Of a DNA stretch of 64,000 nt, positions 49,499-56,622 are shown in pieces. Made by a program: the position numbers and the translations under genes. Origin of the DNA: an uncultured Stenotrophomonas sp. (GTDB taxonomy: Bacteria > Pseudomonadota > Gammaproteobacteria > Xanthomonadales > Xanthomonadaceae); contig FLTS01000001.1 of assembly GCA_900078405.1 (NCBI GenBank), positions 2,070,626 to 2,134,625 on the forward strand, read 5' to 3'. The notes beneath the pieces were generated by a model, which was given only the letters and a program-made list of their open reading frames with translations, ran no database searches and was not told the DNA's origin. Each line of letters opens with the position of its first letter. Positions within the stretch are counted from its first letter, which is position 1.

Positions 49499-50533
49499 TC
49501 ACGCCCACGCCGGCTGCGCCGGCGCTTCCCGGGCCGCCGCCTGCTGGCGGGCCTCCCAGTGCGAGACCACGTCCAGGTCCAGCGCGCGGATGCGCTGGGT
49601 GCTGAAATCGATGAACGCGCGGATGCGCCTGGGCAGCTGGCGGCGGCTGAGGTAGCACAGGTAATGGCCGCGGTCGTGCGGCGCATAGCGGTCCAGGCAG
49701 GTGACCACGGTGCCCGCGCGCAGCGCTTCGCACGCCTGGTAGCTGGGTAGCTGGGCGATGCCCAGCCCGTCGACCACCGCCTGCAGCACCAGGTCCCCGT
49801 CGTTGAACACCAGCGCCGTGGCTGGCTGCGGGCTCACCGCGTCGCCATCGACGCGGAAGTCCCAGCGCTGCAGGCGGCCGCCGGGCAGGCGCCGGCCGAT
49901 GCAGGCGTGCGCGGCCAGCTCCTCGACGCTGGCCGGCAGGCCGCGGGCCCGCGCGTAATCCGGCGCGGCGCACACCACCAGTTGCATCGGCACCAGTTGC
50001 TTGGCGATCACCTGGCTGTCCTCCAGCAGGCCGTCGCGGAAGGCGACATCGATGCGGTCGGCGGCCAGGTCCGGTGCCTGTTCGTCCAGCAGCAGCTCCA
50101 CCGAAACCTCGGGGTATTCGTCGCGGAAATCCGCCAGCAGCGGCGCGATCACCCGGCGCCCGAACCCGTGGGTGGCGCTGATGCGCAGGTGCCCCCGGGG
50201 CGGGCCGTCGCGCAGGTCGCGCATCTCGTCCAGCGCCTGCAGGATGCAATCCACGCCGGGGCTGCAGCCCTCCAGGAACAGTTCGCCCTCGCCGGTCAGC
50301 GAGGTCGAGCGCGTGGTGCGCAGGAACAGCCGCACGCCGAGCTGGTCCTCCAGCTTCCGCACGCTGCGGCTGACCGCCGAGCGGCCGATGCCCAGGCGGT
50401 CGCCGGCACGCGCGAAGCTGCCTTCCGCGGCCACCGCGATGAAGGCCAGCACGCCCGCATAGCTGGTGGAGAACGAGGCGTTGAGGGAATCGCGGCCATC
50501 GGCGGCCGCGAAGGGTTGCGAGGTGGATTTCAT
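49499..50533 (-). CDS. LysR family transcriptional regulator
   Basis: 344 residues. Winged helix-turn-helix at ~25-85 (VLAFIAVAAEGSFARAGDRLG, IGRSAVSRSVRKLEDQLGVRLF, TTRSTSLTGEGELF), then the effector domain with LRISATHGFGRRVIAPLLADF and DLAADRIDVAFRDGLLEDSQV. The start ATG overlaps the stop of the sigma-region-4 gene as ATGA, so the two are translationally coupled and share the ECF41-type promoter at 50793-50819. Three nearby promoters share a LysR-type box, making it the best candidate regulator for them. The inducer is unknown. Confidence 0.9.
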   Translation of the reverse strand: MKSTSQPFAAADGRDSLNASFSTSYAGVLAFIAVAAEGSFARAGDRLGIGRSAVSRSVRKLEDQLGVRLFLRTTRSTSLTGEGELFLEGCSPGVDCILQALDEMRDLRDGPPRGHLRISATHGFGRRVIAPLLADFRDEYPEVSVELLLDEQAPDLAADRIDVAFRDGLLEDSQVIAKQLVPMQLVVCAAPDYARARGLPASVEELAAHACIGRRLPGGRLQRWDFRVDGDAVSPQPATALVFNDGDLVLQAVVDGLGIAQLPSYQACEALRAGTVVTCLDRYAPHDRGHYLCYLSRRQLPRRIRAFIDFSTQRIRALDLDVVSHWEARQQAAAREAPAQPAWA

Positions 50534-50784
50534 GGGATTCCCGGTTCCAGGTGGTCGCGATGGGCCCGCAGGCAGGCGCGCGCCTGTTGCAGCCGCCGCC
50601 GGCACGCCGGTGGTTCCAGCCCGAGCAGCGGTGCGATGTCGTCGAAACCGGCGCCCAGCACGTCGTGCAGCAACAGCACCGCACGGGCATCGGGTGGCAG
50701 TTCGTCGAGCGCGGCAAGGAATTCCTGCCAGACGCGCTCGCTGGCGGGCAGCAGGGCATGGCGATGGGCGGATGCGGTGTCCAT
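50530..50784 (-). CDS. Sigma-region-4-only helix-turn-helix protein coupled to LysR
   Basis: 84 residues from MDTASAHRHALLPASERVWQ. The body FLAALDELPPDARAVLLLHDVLGAGFDDIAPLLGLEPPACRRRLQQARACLRAH is a sigma factor region 4 (-35-binding helix-turn-helix). No region 2 is encoded upstream in any frame I could read, so it is not a complete sigma factor. The ATG at 50784 is chosen because the ECF41-like promoter would start transcription only ~3 nt before it; a GTG at 50805 would lie upstream of that start. It may be a regulator, an anti-activator or a decaying remnant. Confidence 0.65.
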   Translation of the reverse strand: MDTASAHRHALLPASERVWQEFLAALDELPPDARAVLLLHDVLGAGFDDIAPLLGLEPPACRRRLQQARACLRAHRDHLEPGIP

Positions 50785-50792
50785 GCCCGGCA

Positions 50793-50819
50793 GACGGGCG
50801 GGCACCCGCGGCTGTGACA
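50793..50819 (-). promoter_or_regulatory. ECF41-type promoter of the sigma4-lysR pair
   Basis: Minus strand TGTCACA (50819-50813), 16 nt, CGTC (50796-50793). It is identical in both boxes and spacing to the site before the ECF41 sigma gene. The inferred start falls within ~3-5 nt of the ATG at 50784, implying an almost leaderless mRNA. Confidence 0.8.
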
Positions 50820-50823
50820 GCGC

Positions 50824-50894
50824 ATTGGTGCCTTTCGCGCACCACGGTGCGTCCCCGCGCCGGCCTACCGGCCGCGGTGGGGCAGCCGTAGCCT
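50824..50894 (+). promoter_or_regulatory. LysR-type promoter module C, upstream of the CMD gene
   Basis: ATTGGTGC (50824-50831), 32 nt, CCTAC (50864-50868), 20 nt, TAGCCT (50889-50894). Its inverted repeat is perfect here: TGGTGC-N7-GCACCA. It begins 4 bp from the -35 box of the divergent ECF41-type promoter, so the two could compete or cooperate. The inferred leader to the ATG at 50935 is ~34 nt. Confidence 0.8.
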
Positions 50895-50934
50895 CGCACC
50901 GCTCCCTTCACCCCAACCGCAAGGAACCATCGCC

Positions 50935-51414
50935 ATGACCGCACGCCTGGACTACGCCAAGCAGTCGCCCGAACTGTTCAAGAAGCTGGCCACCTTCTCG
51001 CAGGCCACCCACGCCACCTCGATCGAGGCCACGATCCACGACCTGGTCAACATCCGCGCATCGCAGCTCAACGGCTGCGGCTTCTGCCTGGACATGCACG
51101 TCAAGGAAGCCACGATCCGCGGCGAGCGCCCGCTGCGCCTGCACCACGTCGCCGCCTGGCGCGAATCGAACCTGTTCAGCCCGCGCGAGCGCGCCTGCCT
51201 GGCGTGGACCGAGGTGCTGACCGAACTGCCCGCGCAGGGCGTGCCGGACGAGCTGTACGAGCGCGTGCGCACGCAGCTGTCCGAGCAGGAGATCGTCGAG
51301 CTGACCTACGCGGTGATGGCGATCAACGCATGGAACCGCGCCAACGTCGCCTTCCGCACCGAACCGGGCGCGCTGGACAAGGCCTTCGGCCTGGACAAGG
51401 CCGGGCTGGCCTGA
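50935..51414 (+). CDS. Carboxymuconolactone decarboxylase/AhpD-like protein
   Basis: 159 residues with an AAGGAA ribosome site. It begins MTARLDYAKQSPELFKKLATF and carries the AhpD-type redox motif CGFCLDMH (CxxC with the proton-relay His) in an all-helical CMD fold (LVNIRASQLNGCGFC, ELTYAVMAINAWNRANVAF). Members of this subgroup are probable peroxide-linked thiol oxidoreductases. CMD genes are classic neighbours and targets of ECF41 sigma factors. Here the upstream site is LysR-type, and the sigma-type site points the other way. Confidence 0.88.
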   Translation: MTARLDYAKQSPELFKKLATFSQATHATSIEATIHDLVNIRASQLNGCGFCLDMHVKEATIRGERPLRLHHVAAWRESNLFSPRERACLAWTEVLTELPAQGVPDELYERVRTQLSEQEIVELTYAVMAINAWNRANVAFRTEPGALDKAFGLDKAGLA

Positions 51415-51419
51415 CGCCG

Positions 51420-51450
51420 GCGGCGCCGGCCTCCGCGCCGGCGCCGCTTT
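51420..51450 (+). other. Strong hairpin between the CMD and cupin genes
   Basis: 11-bp perfect GC stem GCGGCGCCGGC/GCCGGCGCCGC with 6-nt loop, then TTT. It could be a leaky terminator or attenuator reducing cupin expression relative to CMD. Confidence 0.55.
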
Positions 51451-51500
51451 CCATCCCGCCCACGTGCCGCGACGCGATGGGCCACTGCAGGAGATCCGCC

Positions 51501-51896
51501 ATGCGTTCCCTCCCCTTCCTGACGCTGCTCGCCCTGCTGCCGCTGGGTGGTTCCGCCGCCGAGCCGCCCGGGCCGGTCGTGCACGACGTGATGACCCGGG
51601 CGCTGCCCGACTACCCCGGCAAGGAAGCGTTGATCCTCACCGTCGAGTACCCGCCCGGCGGTGCCGATCCGGTGCACCGCCACGATGCACACGGCTTCGT
51701 CTACGTGCTCGAAGGCCATATCGTGATGGGCGTGGCCGGCGGCCGCGAAGTCGCCCTGGGCCCGGGTGAAGCCTTCCACGAGGGCCCGCACGACCTGCAC
51801 ACCATCGGCCGCAACGCCAGCGCCAGCGAGCCGGCGAAGTTCGTCGTGTTCCTGCTCAAGGACATCGGCAAGCCGGCGGTGCTGCCGCCGCACTGA
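51501..51896 (+). CDS. Secreted small cupin-domain protein
   Basis: 131 residues. Signal peptide MRSLPFLTLLALLPLGGSAA, then a single cupin: metal-binding motif 1 PGGADPVHRHDAHGFVYVLEG (His, His, Glu ligands) and motif 2 GPGEAFHEGPHDLHTIGRN (His). An AGGAGA ribosome site is present. It is 86 bp downstream of the CMD gene and probably in its transcript. A periplasmic dioxygenase-like or metal/ligand-binding role is possible; the substrate is unknown. Confidence 0.82.
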   Translation: MRSLPFLTLLALLPLGGSAAEPPGPVVHDVMTRALPDYPGKEALILTVEYPPGGADPVHRHDAHGFVYVLEGHIVMGVAGGREVALGPGEAFHEGPHDLHTIGRNASASEPAKFVVFLLKDIGKPAVLPPH

Positions 51897-52038
51897 GGCA
51901 ACCCCGCCGCACTGTGTCCTCTCCGGAGGGCGCAGCGCGGCGCAACCACCGCAGCCATCCCGGCTCCCCTCTCCACGCACAGCGCGGCCCCATCGCGCCA
52001 CGGGTCCGCCCATCGGCAACCGTGGCCGGCGGCGCCGG

Positions 52039-52065
52039 TGTCACAATGCAGGCATCCCATCCGTC
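52039..52065 (+). promoter_or_regulatory. ECF41-type promoter of the ECF41 sigma gene
   Basis: TGTCACA (52039-52045), 16 nt, CGTC (52062-52065). It is identical in both boxes and spacing to the site at 50793-50819. The start codon GTG at 52075 lies only ~2-4 nt past the inferred start, so the mRNA would be almost leaderless; no ribosome site exists. It suggests autoregulation. Confidence 0.8.
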
Positions 52066-52074
52066 TGCATTGGC

Positions 52075-52962
52075 GTGGAAGACCCCACCGACCTGTTCAC
52101 CCGCCTGCGTCCGCGCCTGTTCGGCGTGGCCTACCGCATGCTCGGCTCCGCGGCCGAGGCGGAGGACGTGGTGCAGGACGTCTGGCTGCGCTGGCACGGC
52201 GCCGAGCGGGAGGACATCGCGAACCCCGAGGCCTGGCTGGTCGCCACCACCACGCGCCGCGCCATCGACGGCCTGCGCCTGGCCCGGCACGCGCGCGAGC
52301 ACTACGTCGGCATGTGGCTGCCCGAGCCGCTGCTCATCGACGACAGCGCCACCCCGGAATACGTGCTGGAAACCGCCAGCGACCTGTCCCTCGCCTTCCT
52401 CAACGTGCTGGAACGGCTGGCGCCGGATGCGCGTGCCGCCTTCCTGCTACGCGACGTGTTCGACCAGGACTACGACGTCGTCGCCCGCACGCTGGGCAAG
52501 ACCGAGGCCGCCTGCCGGCAGATCGTGCACCGCGCGCGCCTGCAGCTGCGCCAGGAACGGCCGCGCTACAACGTGCCGCAGGACGTGCACCAGCGGCTGA
52601 TGCGCCGCTTCGCCGAGGCGGTGTCCAGCGGCGACTTCGCGACGATGAAGGCATTGATGGCCGAATCGGCGGTGCTGGTCGGCGACGGCGGCGGCATCGT
52701 CACCAGCTTCCCGCAGCCGCTGCGGGGCGGCGTGCGCATCGCCCAGTTGCTGTATGCCCCGCAGCTGCGCCGCCGGGACCAGCTGCGCATCGTGCCGGCG
52801 ATGTTCAACGGGCGCATGGGCCTGCTGCGCTATTTCGACGGCATGCTGGAATCGGCGATGGCTTTCGACACCGATGGCGAGCGGATCGTGGAAATCCTGG
52901 TGCAGCGCAATCCGCACAAGCTGCAGCGCCTGCTCGAACAGCGGGTGACGAGCATCCGGTAG
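52075..52962 (+). CDS. ECF41 family sigma factor with fused SnoaL-like regulatory domain
   Basis: 295 residues from GTG (MEDPTDLFTRLRPRLFGVAY). Region 2: MLGSAAEAEDVVQDVWLRWHG; linker with the ECF41 motif WLPEPL; region 4: LERLAPDARAAFLLRDVFDQDYDVVARTLGKTEAACRQIVHRAR. The C-terminal ~100-residue SnoaL-like domain holds the family motifs DGGGIVTSFPQPLRG and NPHKL (usual form NPDKL). These C-terminal domains act in place of an anti-sigma factor. The GTG start fits the promoter position and absence of a ribosome site. It is convergent with the bestrophin-like gene, 11 bp apart. Confidence 0.92.
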   Translation: MEDPTDLFTRLRPRLFGVAYRMLGSAAEAEDVVQDVWLRWHGAEREDIANPEAWLVATTTRRAIDGLRLARHAREHYVGMWLPEPLLIDDSATPEYVLETASDLSLAFLNVLERLAPDARAAFLLRDVFDQDYDVVARTLGKTEAACRQIVHRARLQLRQERPRYNVPQDVHQRLMRRFAEAVSSGDFATMKALMAESAVLVGDGGGIVTSFPQPLRGGVRIAQLLYAPQLRRRDQLRIVPAMFNGRMGLLRYFDGMLESAMAFDTDGERIVEILVQRNPHKLQRLLEQRVTSIR

Positions 52963-52973
52963 CGCCCGCGCCG

Positions 52974-53975
52974 CTATGGCGCGAGCGGCGCCTGCTGCGA
53001 TGGTGGGGTGGAGGTTGCGGCAACGCCGGGCGCGATCTCCAATTCCCGCTCCAGCGCGCGGCAGGCTGTTGCGATGGACGTGCCATCGGCATCGTCGCCG
53101 GTCCAGTACGCCGCATTGCGGCCCATGTCGCCCAGCGTCAGGTACAGCCAGCTCAGCAGCGCGGACAGCGGCACGATCGCCCAGCACGCAATGGCGCCGA
53201 TGACGTCGTCGTCGAACAGCACCAGCGGCCCCATTGCATCGAGCAGGCCGAAGGGCAGCAGCAACCCGAAAGCGACCGGCAGCAGGACATCGACGATGGC
53301 ATGGCGGCCGGCGGCGGTGTCGTCCCGCAGGCGCTCGGCGGCGGCCTGCCGCCTCTGCAGCTCATGCAACAGGCGATGCAGTTCCAGGAACGTCGCGGCA
53401 TGCAACCGATCCTCGGCCAACAGCACCTTCAATGCGTCGCCCTGCAGTTGCAGTACCTGGCCGGCCATGTTGTCCGCGGCAAGGATGCAGCTTCGCTCAT
53501 GCGCATCGACGTGCCGGCCCAGCTCGCGCCTCAGGATCGCCATCTGTCCGGGCGCCTGGCAGCCCAGGTCGTACTCCATGCCACGGCCGGCAACTTCCCG
53601 ACCGTCGTCGGGCCGCACCTGGTGACGCAATGCCGCCAGCCATGCCAGATGGCGATGGACCAGTTTCTGCGCCGCCGCATCGTCCGGCAATGCGCTGCGA
53701 ACCAGCAGCGCCCAGCTGCGGCTGGCGGCGGCGATCGACGCCCACACTCGCCGCGCATCGGCCGCACGCGCATGGCCACGTGCGGCCTTGAACCCACCAC
53801 TGACCGCCAGGGTGAGCCCCAGCATCGTCAGCAGGCTCCACGGCAGGATGATCCACTGGCCATCGGTCCAGCGGTAGAGCGCCACGACCGCCGCCGCATA
53901 AACCGTGGCCGGCAACAGCGGGCGTTTCGTCCAGCGGATGCGGTCGCCCGGAACACACGTGTCTGCAGCATGCAT
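52974..53975 (-). CDS. Bestrophin-like (UPF0187/RFP-TM) membrane channel
   Basis: 333 residues with a GAGGAGA ribosome site. Two N-terminal spans (TVYAAAVVALYRW, IILPWSLLTMLGLTLAVSGGFKAAR) precede ASIAAASRSWALLVRS, HRHLAWLAALRHQVR, a helical cytoplasmic part, and later spans LLPVAFGLLLPFGLLDAMG and AIVPLSALLSWLYLTLGDMGRNA. This is the bacterial bestrophin arrangement, usually a pentameric ion channel. It is last in a leftward series after the MBL and hydrolase genes. Confidence 0.8.
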   Translation of the reverse strand: MHAADTCVPGDRIRWTKRPLLPATVYAAAVVALYRWTDGQWIILPWSLLTMLGLTLAVSGGFKAARGHARAADARRVWASIAAASRSWALLVRSALPDDAAAQKLVHRHLAWLAALRHQVRPDDGREVAGRGMEYDLGCQAPGQMAILRRELGRHVDAHERSCILAADNMAGQVLQLQGDALKVLLAEDRLHAATFLELHRLLHELQRRQAAAERLRDDTAAGRHAIVDVLLPVAFGLLLPFGLLDAMGPLVLFDDDVIGAIACWAIVPLSALLSWLYLTLGDMGRNAAYWTGDDADGTSIATACRALERELEIAPGVAATSTPPSQQAPLAP

Positions 53976-54030
53976 GGCTGCGTTCTCCTCGTTGGCATGG
54001 AGGGCCCGATCCTTCGCCGGACCAGCTCGG

Positions 54031-54046
54031 GGCGGGTCGACCCGCC
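54031..54046. other. Perfect 16-bp palindrome between hydrolase and bestrophin-like genes
   Basis: GGCGGGTCGACCCGCC is its own reverse complement. It is 12 bp past the hydrolase stop and 56 bp before the bestrophin start on the minus strand. It could be an operator or a stem without T run. Confidence 0.5.
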
Positions 54047-54057
54047 TTGGAACCGCG

Positions 54058-54930
54058 TCACTGCCGCAGGAAGGCCAGCAGATCGTGGTTGAGCCTCTCC
54101 TTGTGCGTCTCGGTCAAGCCATGCGGTGCGCCCGGATAGACGATCAGCTTGGCTCCTTCGATCAGCGCGGCGGACAGGCGGCCGGCCACGTCGATCGGCA
54201 CGATCTGGTCGTCGTCGCCGTGGATCACCAGCGTGGGCACGTCGAACTTCTCCAGGTCACCGCGGAAGTCGGTGGCCGAGAACGCGGCGATCGAGTCGTA
54301 GGTGTTCTTGTGCCCGCCCTGCATGCCCTGTGCCCACCAGCTGTCGATCAGGCCCTGCGAAACCTCGGCGCCGGGACGGTTGAAACCGTAGAACGGGCCG
54401 GACGGGATGTCCCGGTACAGCTGCGAGCGGTTCTCCCGTTGCGCCTTGCGGATGCCGTCGAACACCTCAATCGGTACGCCGTTCGGGTTGTCGTCGGTCC
54501 TGAGCATGAACGGCGGCACCGAGCTGACCAGCACCGCCTTCTTCACCCGGCCGGTGCCGTGGCGGCCGATGTAGCGCGCCACCTCGCCGCCGCCGGTGGA
54601 GAAACCGACCAGGGTGGCGTCCTTCAGGTCCAGCGTGTCGATCACCGCGGCCAGGTCGTCGGCGTAGTGGTCCATGTCGTTGCCGTCCCACGGCTGGCTG
54701 GAACGGCCGTGGCCGCGGCGGTCGTGGGCGACCACGCGGTAGCCGTGGCCGGCCAGGAACAGCATCTGCGATTCCCAGCTGTCCGAGCTGAGCGGCCAGC
54801 CGTGGCTGAAGGTCACTATCGGGCCATTCTTTGGCCCCCAGTCCTTGTAGTACAGCTGCACGCCGTCAACGGTGGTGATGCAGCTGGCCGTGCGGGCGGT
54901 GGTGATGGAGGTATGGGCAAGGGTGTTCAT
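54058..54930 (-). CDS. Alpha/beta hydrolase of the non-heme chloroperoxidase/arylesterase type
   Basis: 290 residues from [26 protein letters not shown] ribosome site. The fold is clear: oxyanion segment [23 protein letters not shown], nucleophile elbow GFSTGGGE, acid in [10 protein letters not shown], base in [12 protein letters not shown]. The triad is complete. This subgroup includes cofactor-free haloperoxidases/perhydrolases that make peracids from H2O2, as well as esterases. A ~28-residue extension before YYKDWG is not a clear signal peptide. It may be co-transcribed with the MBL gene 148 bp upstream. Confidence 0.88.
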   Translation of the reverse strand: MNTLAHTSITTARTASCITTVDGVQLYYKDWGPKNGPIVTFSHGWPLSSDSWESQMLFLAGHGYRVVAHDRRGHGRSSQPWDGNDMDHYADDLAAVIDTLDLKDATLVGFSTGGGEVARYIGRHGTGRVKKAVLVSSVPPFMLRTDDNPNGVPIEVFDGIRKAQRENRSQLYRDIPSGPFYGFNRPGAEVSQGLIDSWWAQGMQGGHKNTYDSIAAFSATDFRGDLEKFDVPTLVIHGDDDQIVPIDVAGRLSAALIEGAKLIVYPGAPHGLTETHKERLNHDLLAFLRQ

Positions 54931-55028
54931 GGTGTTGTCTCCTGCGGGAGTGACAGGCAACCCAGCAATCGCCAACCGGAACCACGGGGGTGCGGTGCCG
55001 CAAGGCTGATCGTGGGAGTTCGGACAAG

Positions 55029-55058
55029 GGCGTGCCTGCATCGGGACAATGCAGGGCA
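55029..55058 (-). other. Hairpin between the MBL-fold and hydrolase genes
   Basis: CGTGCCTGCAT and ATGCAGGGCACG pair with one bulge around CGGGACA. It lies 20 bp after the MBL stop and has no T run; it may attenuate rather than stop transcription. Confidence 0.4.
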
Positions 55059-55078
55059 CGCACGGCCGGTAGGCGCGA

Positions 55079-55999
55079 TCAGAAATCCCAGAACACCGGC
55101 ACCCAGCGGAAAGCATCGCCATCGGCGGACACGCGGCCGATGGACGGGAACGGCAAGTGGGTGGCCACCAGCATCTCGCCGGTCCCCGCCAGCTCCCGCA
55201 GCAGCGCGATCCGCACGCGTGCCGACTCCTCCGGGTCATGCTCGAAACCGTTGTGCCAGTTCGGCTGCTCGAAGCCAACCGCGAACACCGCATCGCCGGC
55301 AAAGGTGAGCGCTTCGCCACCGGAGGCCAGCCGCACCACGCTGTGGCCCGGCGTGTGCCCGCCGGTACGGCGCACCGTCACGCCCGGTGCCACCTCGTGC
55401 TCATCCTCGAAGGTATGCACGAAGCTGCCGTATTCGCTCCAGAAGTGCGTGGCGGTGGCGCGCAGCGCATCCGGGAAACCCTGCGGCATGTTGGTGCGGG
55501 TGAAGTCCGGCGATTTCCAGAACTCCACTTCGGAGGCGGCGATGTGGATCCGCAGGTCCGGGCGCAGGCGCTCCTTCACCCCGTCCACCAGCAGGCCGCC
55601 GATGTGGTCCATGTGCATGTGGGTGATCACCACGTCGGTGATCTCGGTCAGGTCGATGCCGGATGCGCCCAGGCGGCGGATCAACTGGCCTGCGCGCGGC
55701 AGCTGCAGGTCCGGGTCCGTGCCGAGGCCGGCGTCGATCAGGATGGTGCGGTCGCCGCTGCGCACCACCATCACGTTCAACGCCCAGTCGAACGCGTCCT
55801 GCGGCAGATACATTTCCTCGAACCACTCCGCGCGTTCGGACGGCTCGACGTTGTGGCCGAGCATCTTCGTCGGCAACGGCAGCACGCCGTCGCTGACTAC
55901 CAGCACGTCTATGTCGCCGACCTTCAGTGCATAGCGCGACGGAACCAGTTCGTCGAGCGCGGTGGCGGCGGGAGTTGCGGTGTTTTCCAGGCTGAACAT
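55079..55999 (-). CDS. Metallo-beta-lactamase fold hydrolase
   Basis: 306 residues from [25 protein letters not shown] ribosome site. The metal motif [10 protein letters not shown] (HxHxDH) is complete, with later ligands in [10 protein letters not shown] and AGDAVF and the C-terminal [10 protein letters not shown]. The subgroup resembles quorum-quenching lactonases and related MBL hydrolases (AidC/AttM-like); the substrate cannot be fixed. Its promoter (module B) lies ~210 nt upstream and shares the LysR-type layout. Confidence 0.85.
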   Translation of the reverse strand: MFSLENTATPAATALDELVPSRYALKVGDIDVLVVSDGVLPLPTKMLGHNVEPSERAEWFEEMYLPQDAFDWALNVMVVRSGDRTILIDAGLGTDPDLQLPRAGQLIRRLGASGIDLTEITDVVITHMHMDHIGGLLVDGVKERLRPDLRIHIAASEVEFWKSPDFTRTNMPQGFPDALRATATHFWSEYGSFVHTFEDEHEVAPGVTVRRTGGHTPGHSVVRLASGGEALTFAGDAVFAVGFEQPNWHNGFEHDPEESARVRIALLRELAGTGEMLVATHLPFPSIGRVSADGDAFRWVPVFWDF

Positions 56000-56214
56000 G
56001 ATGAGATCTCCACGAGATGACTGCTGGCTGGCAGCAATGCGGGGCTGGCAGGTCGCCGGTGGCCCGAACGTTTCTGAAGCCCGCCCTCGCCCGGCGCAGG
56101 GCACATCGATGCGAGGCGGAGTGCCCGGCAGGACGGCGCTGCTAATTCGGTTGAAGGCGAGGTCCCTCGCCACAGGCGTTGGACTCAGACCACGGCAGGG
56201 CGCCGTGTGGAATC

Positions 56215-56285
56215 AGCGTAGGAAACGCGGGGGAAAGGCAGTAGACCCGTGGGCGGGCTCACGGTGTTGCCCGTTGCGCAGCAAT
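56215..56285 (-). promoter_or_regulatory. LysR-type promoter module B, upstream of the MBL-fold gene
   Basis: Minus strand: ATTGCTGC (56285-56278), 32 nt, TCTAC (56245-56241), 20 nt, TACGCT (56220-56215). Inverted repeat TGCTGC-N7-GCAACA. It shares about 37 of 51 positions with module A although 6.8 kb away. The leader is ~209 nt. The rest of 56000-56480 shows no convincing gene. Confidence 0.75.
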
Positions 56286-56480
56286 GGCGGAAAAACCGGA
56301 CGTGCCGCGTGACACGGATCGCTCAGGGCGGCATCGATGCGCCGATCAACCCGGGTACGACGATCATGAGAATGGCCATCGCAATGAGGGCCCGTGCACG
56401 TTGATGGTCGGCAAGTGCCACTGCGGGTTGCCGGAATGCGCAGATTGCGTTGCGCGGCACGAATGCAACCTTGTGTTGCG

Positions 56481-56556
56481 TGGTGGGCCCACCAGGATTC
56501 GAACCTGGAACCAAAGGATTATGAGTCCTCTGCTCTAACCGTTGAGCTATAGGCCC
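56481..56556 (-). tRNA. tRNA with CAT anticodon, probably tRNA-Ile2 (lysidine type), else tRNA-Met
   Basis: 76 nt with encoded CCA. Acceptor stem GGGCCTA pairs with TGGGCCC plus discriminator A; anticodon loop CTCATAA gives CAT; T-arm GGTTCGAATCC is canonical. CAT tRNAs may be Met or lysidine-modified Ile2; the body GAGGACTCATAATCCTT resembles Ile2 more closely, but this is not certain. Confidence 0.9.
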
Positions 56557-56622
56557 GCGTGCAGGGGCGCAAGTGTAGTGGAGGCCGGCGTGGGCGACCA
56601 CACCACCGGCCCTGCGCCCGCG

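Noticed and set aside
54931..54960. TGTCACT on the minus strand before the alpha/beta hydrolase as a third ECF41 promoter
   Set aside because: The last base of the -35 box differs and the position 16 nt downstream reads CCAT, not CGTC. It overlaps the ribosome site and leaves no room for a transcript start.
54931..55078. A fourth LysR-type promoter module before the alpha/beta hydrolase (minus-strand GATTGCTGGG)
   Set aside because: Only the first bases resemble the box; the second and third boxes at N32 and N20 are missing and would fall inside the coding region.
56000..56480. A small gene in the gap between the MBL-fold gene and the tRNA
   Set aside because: Short frames on both strands have no ribosome site or recognisable motif. 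The minus-strand one reads through the tRNA.
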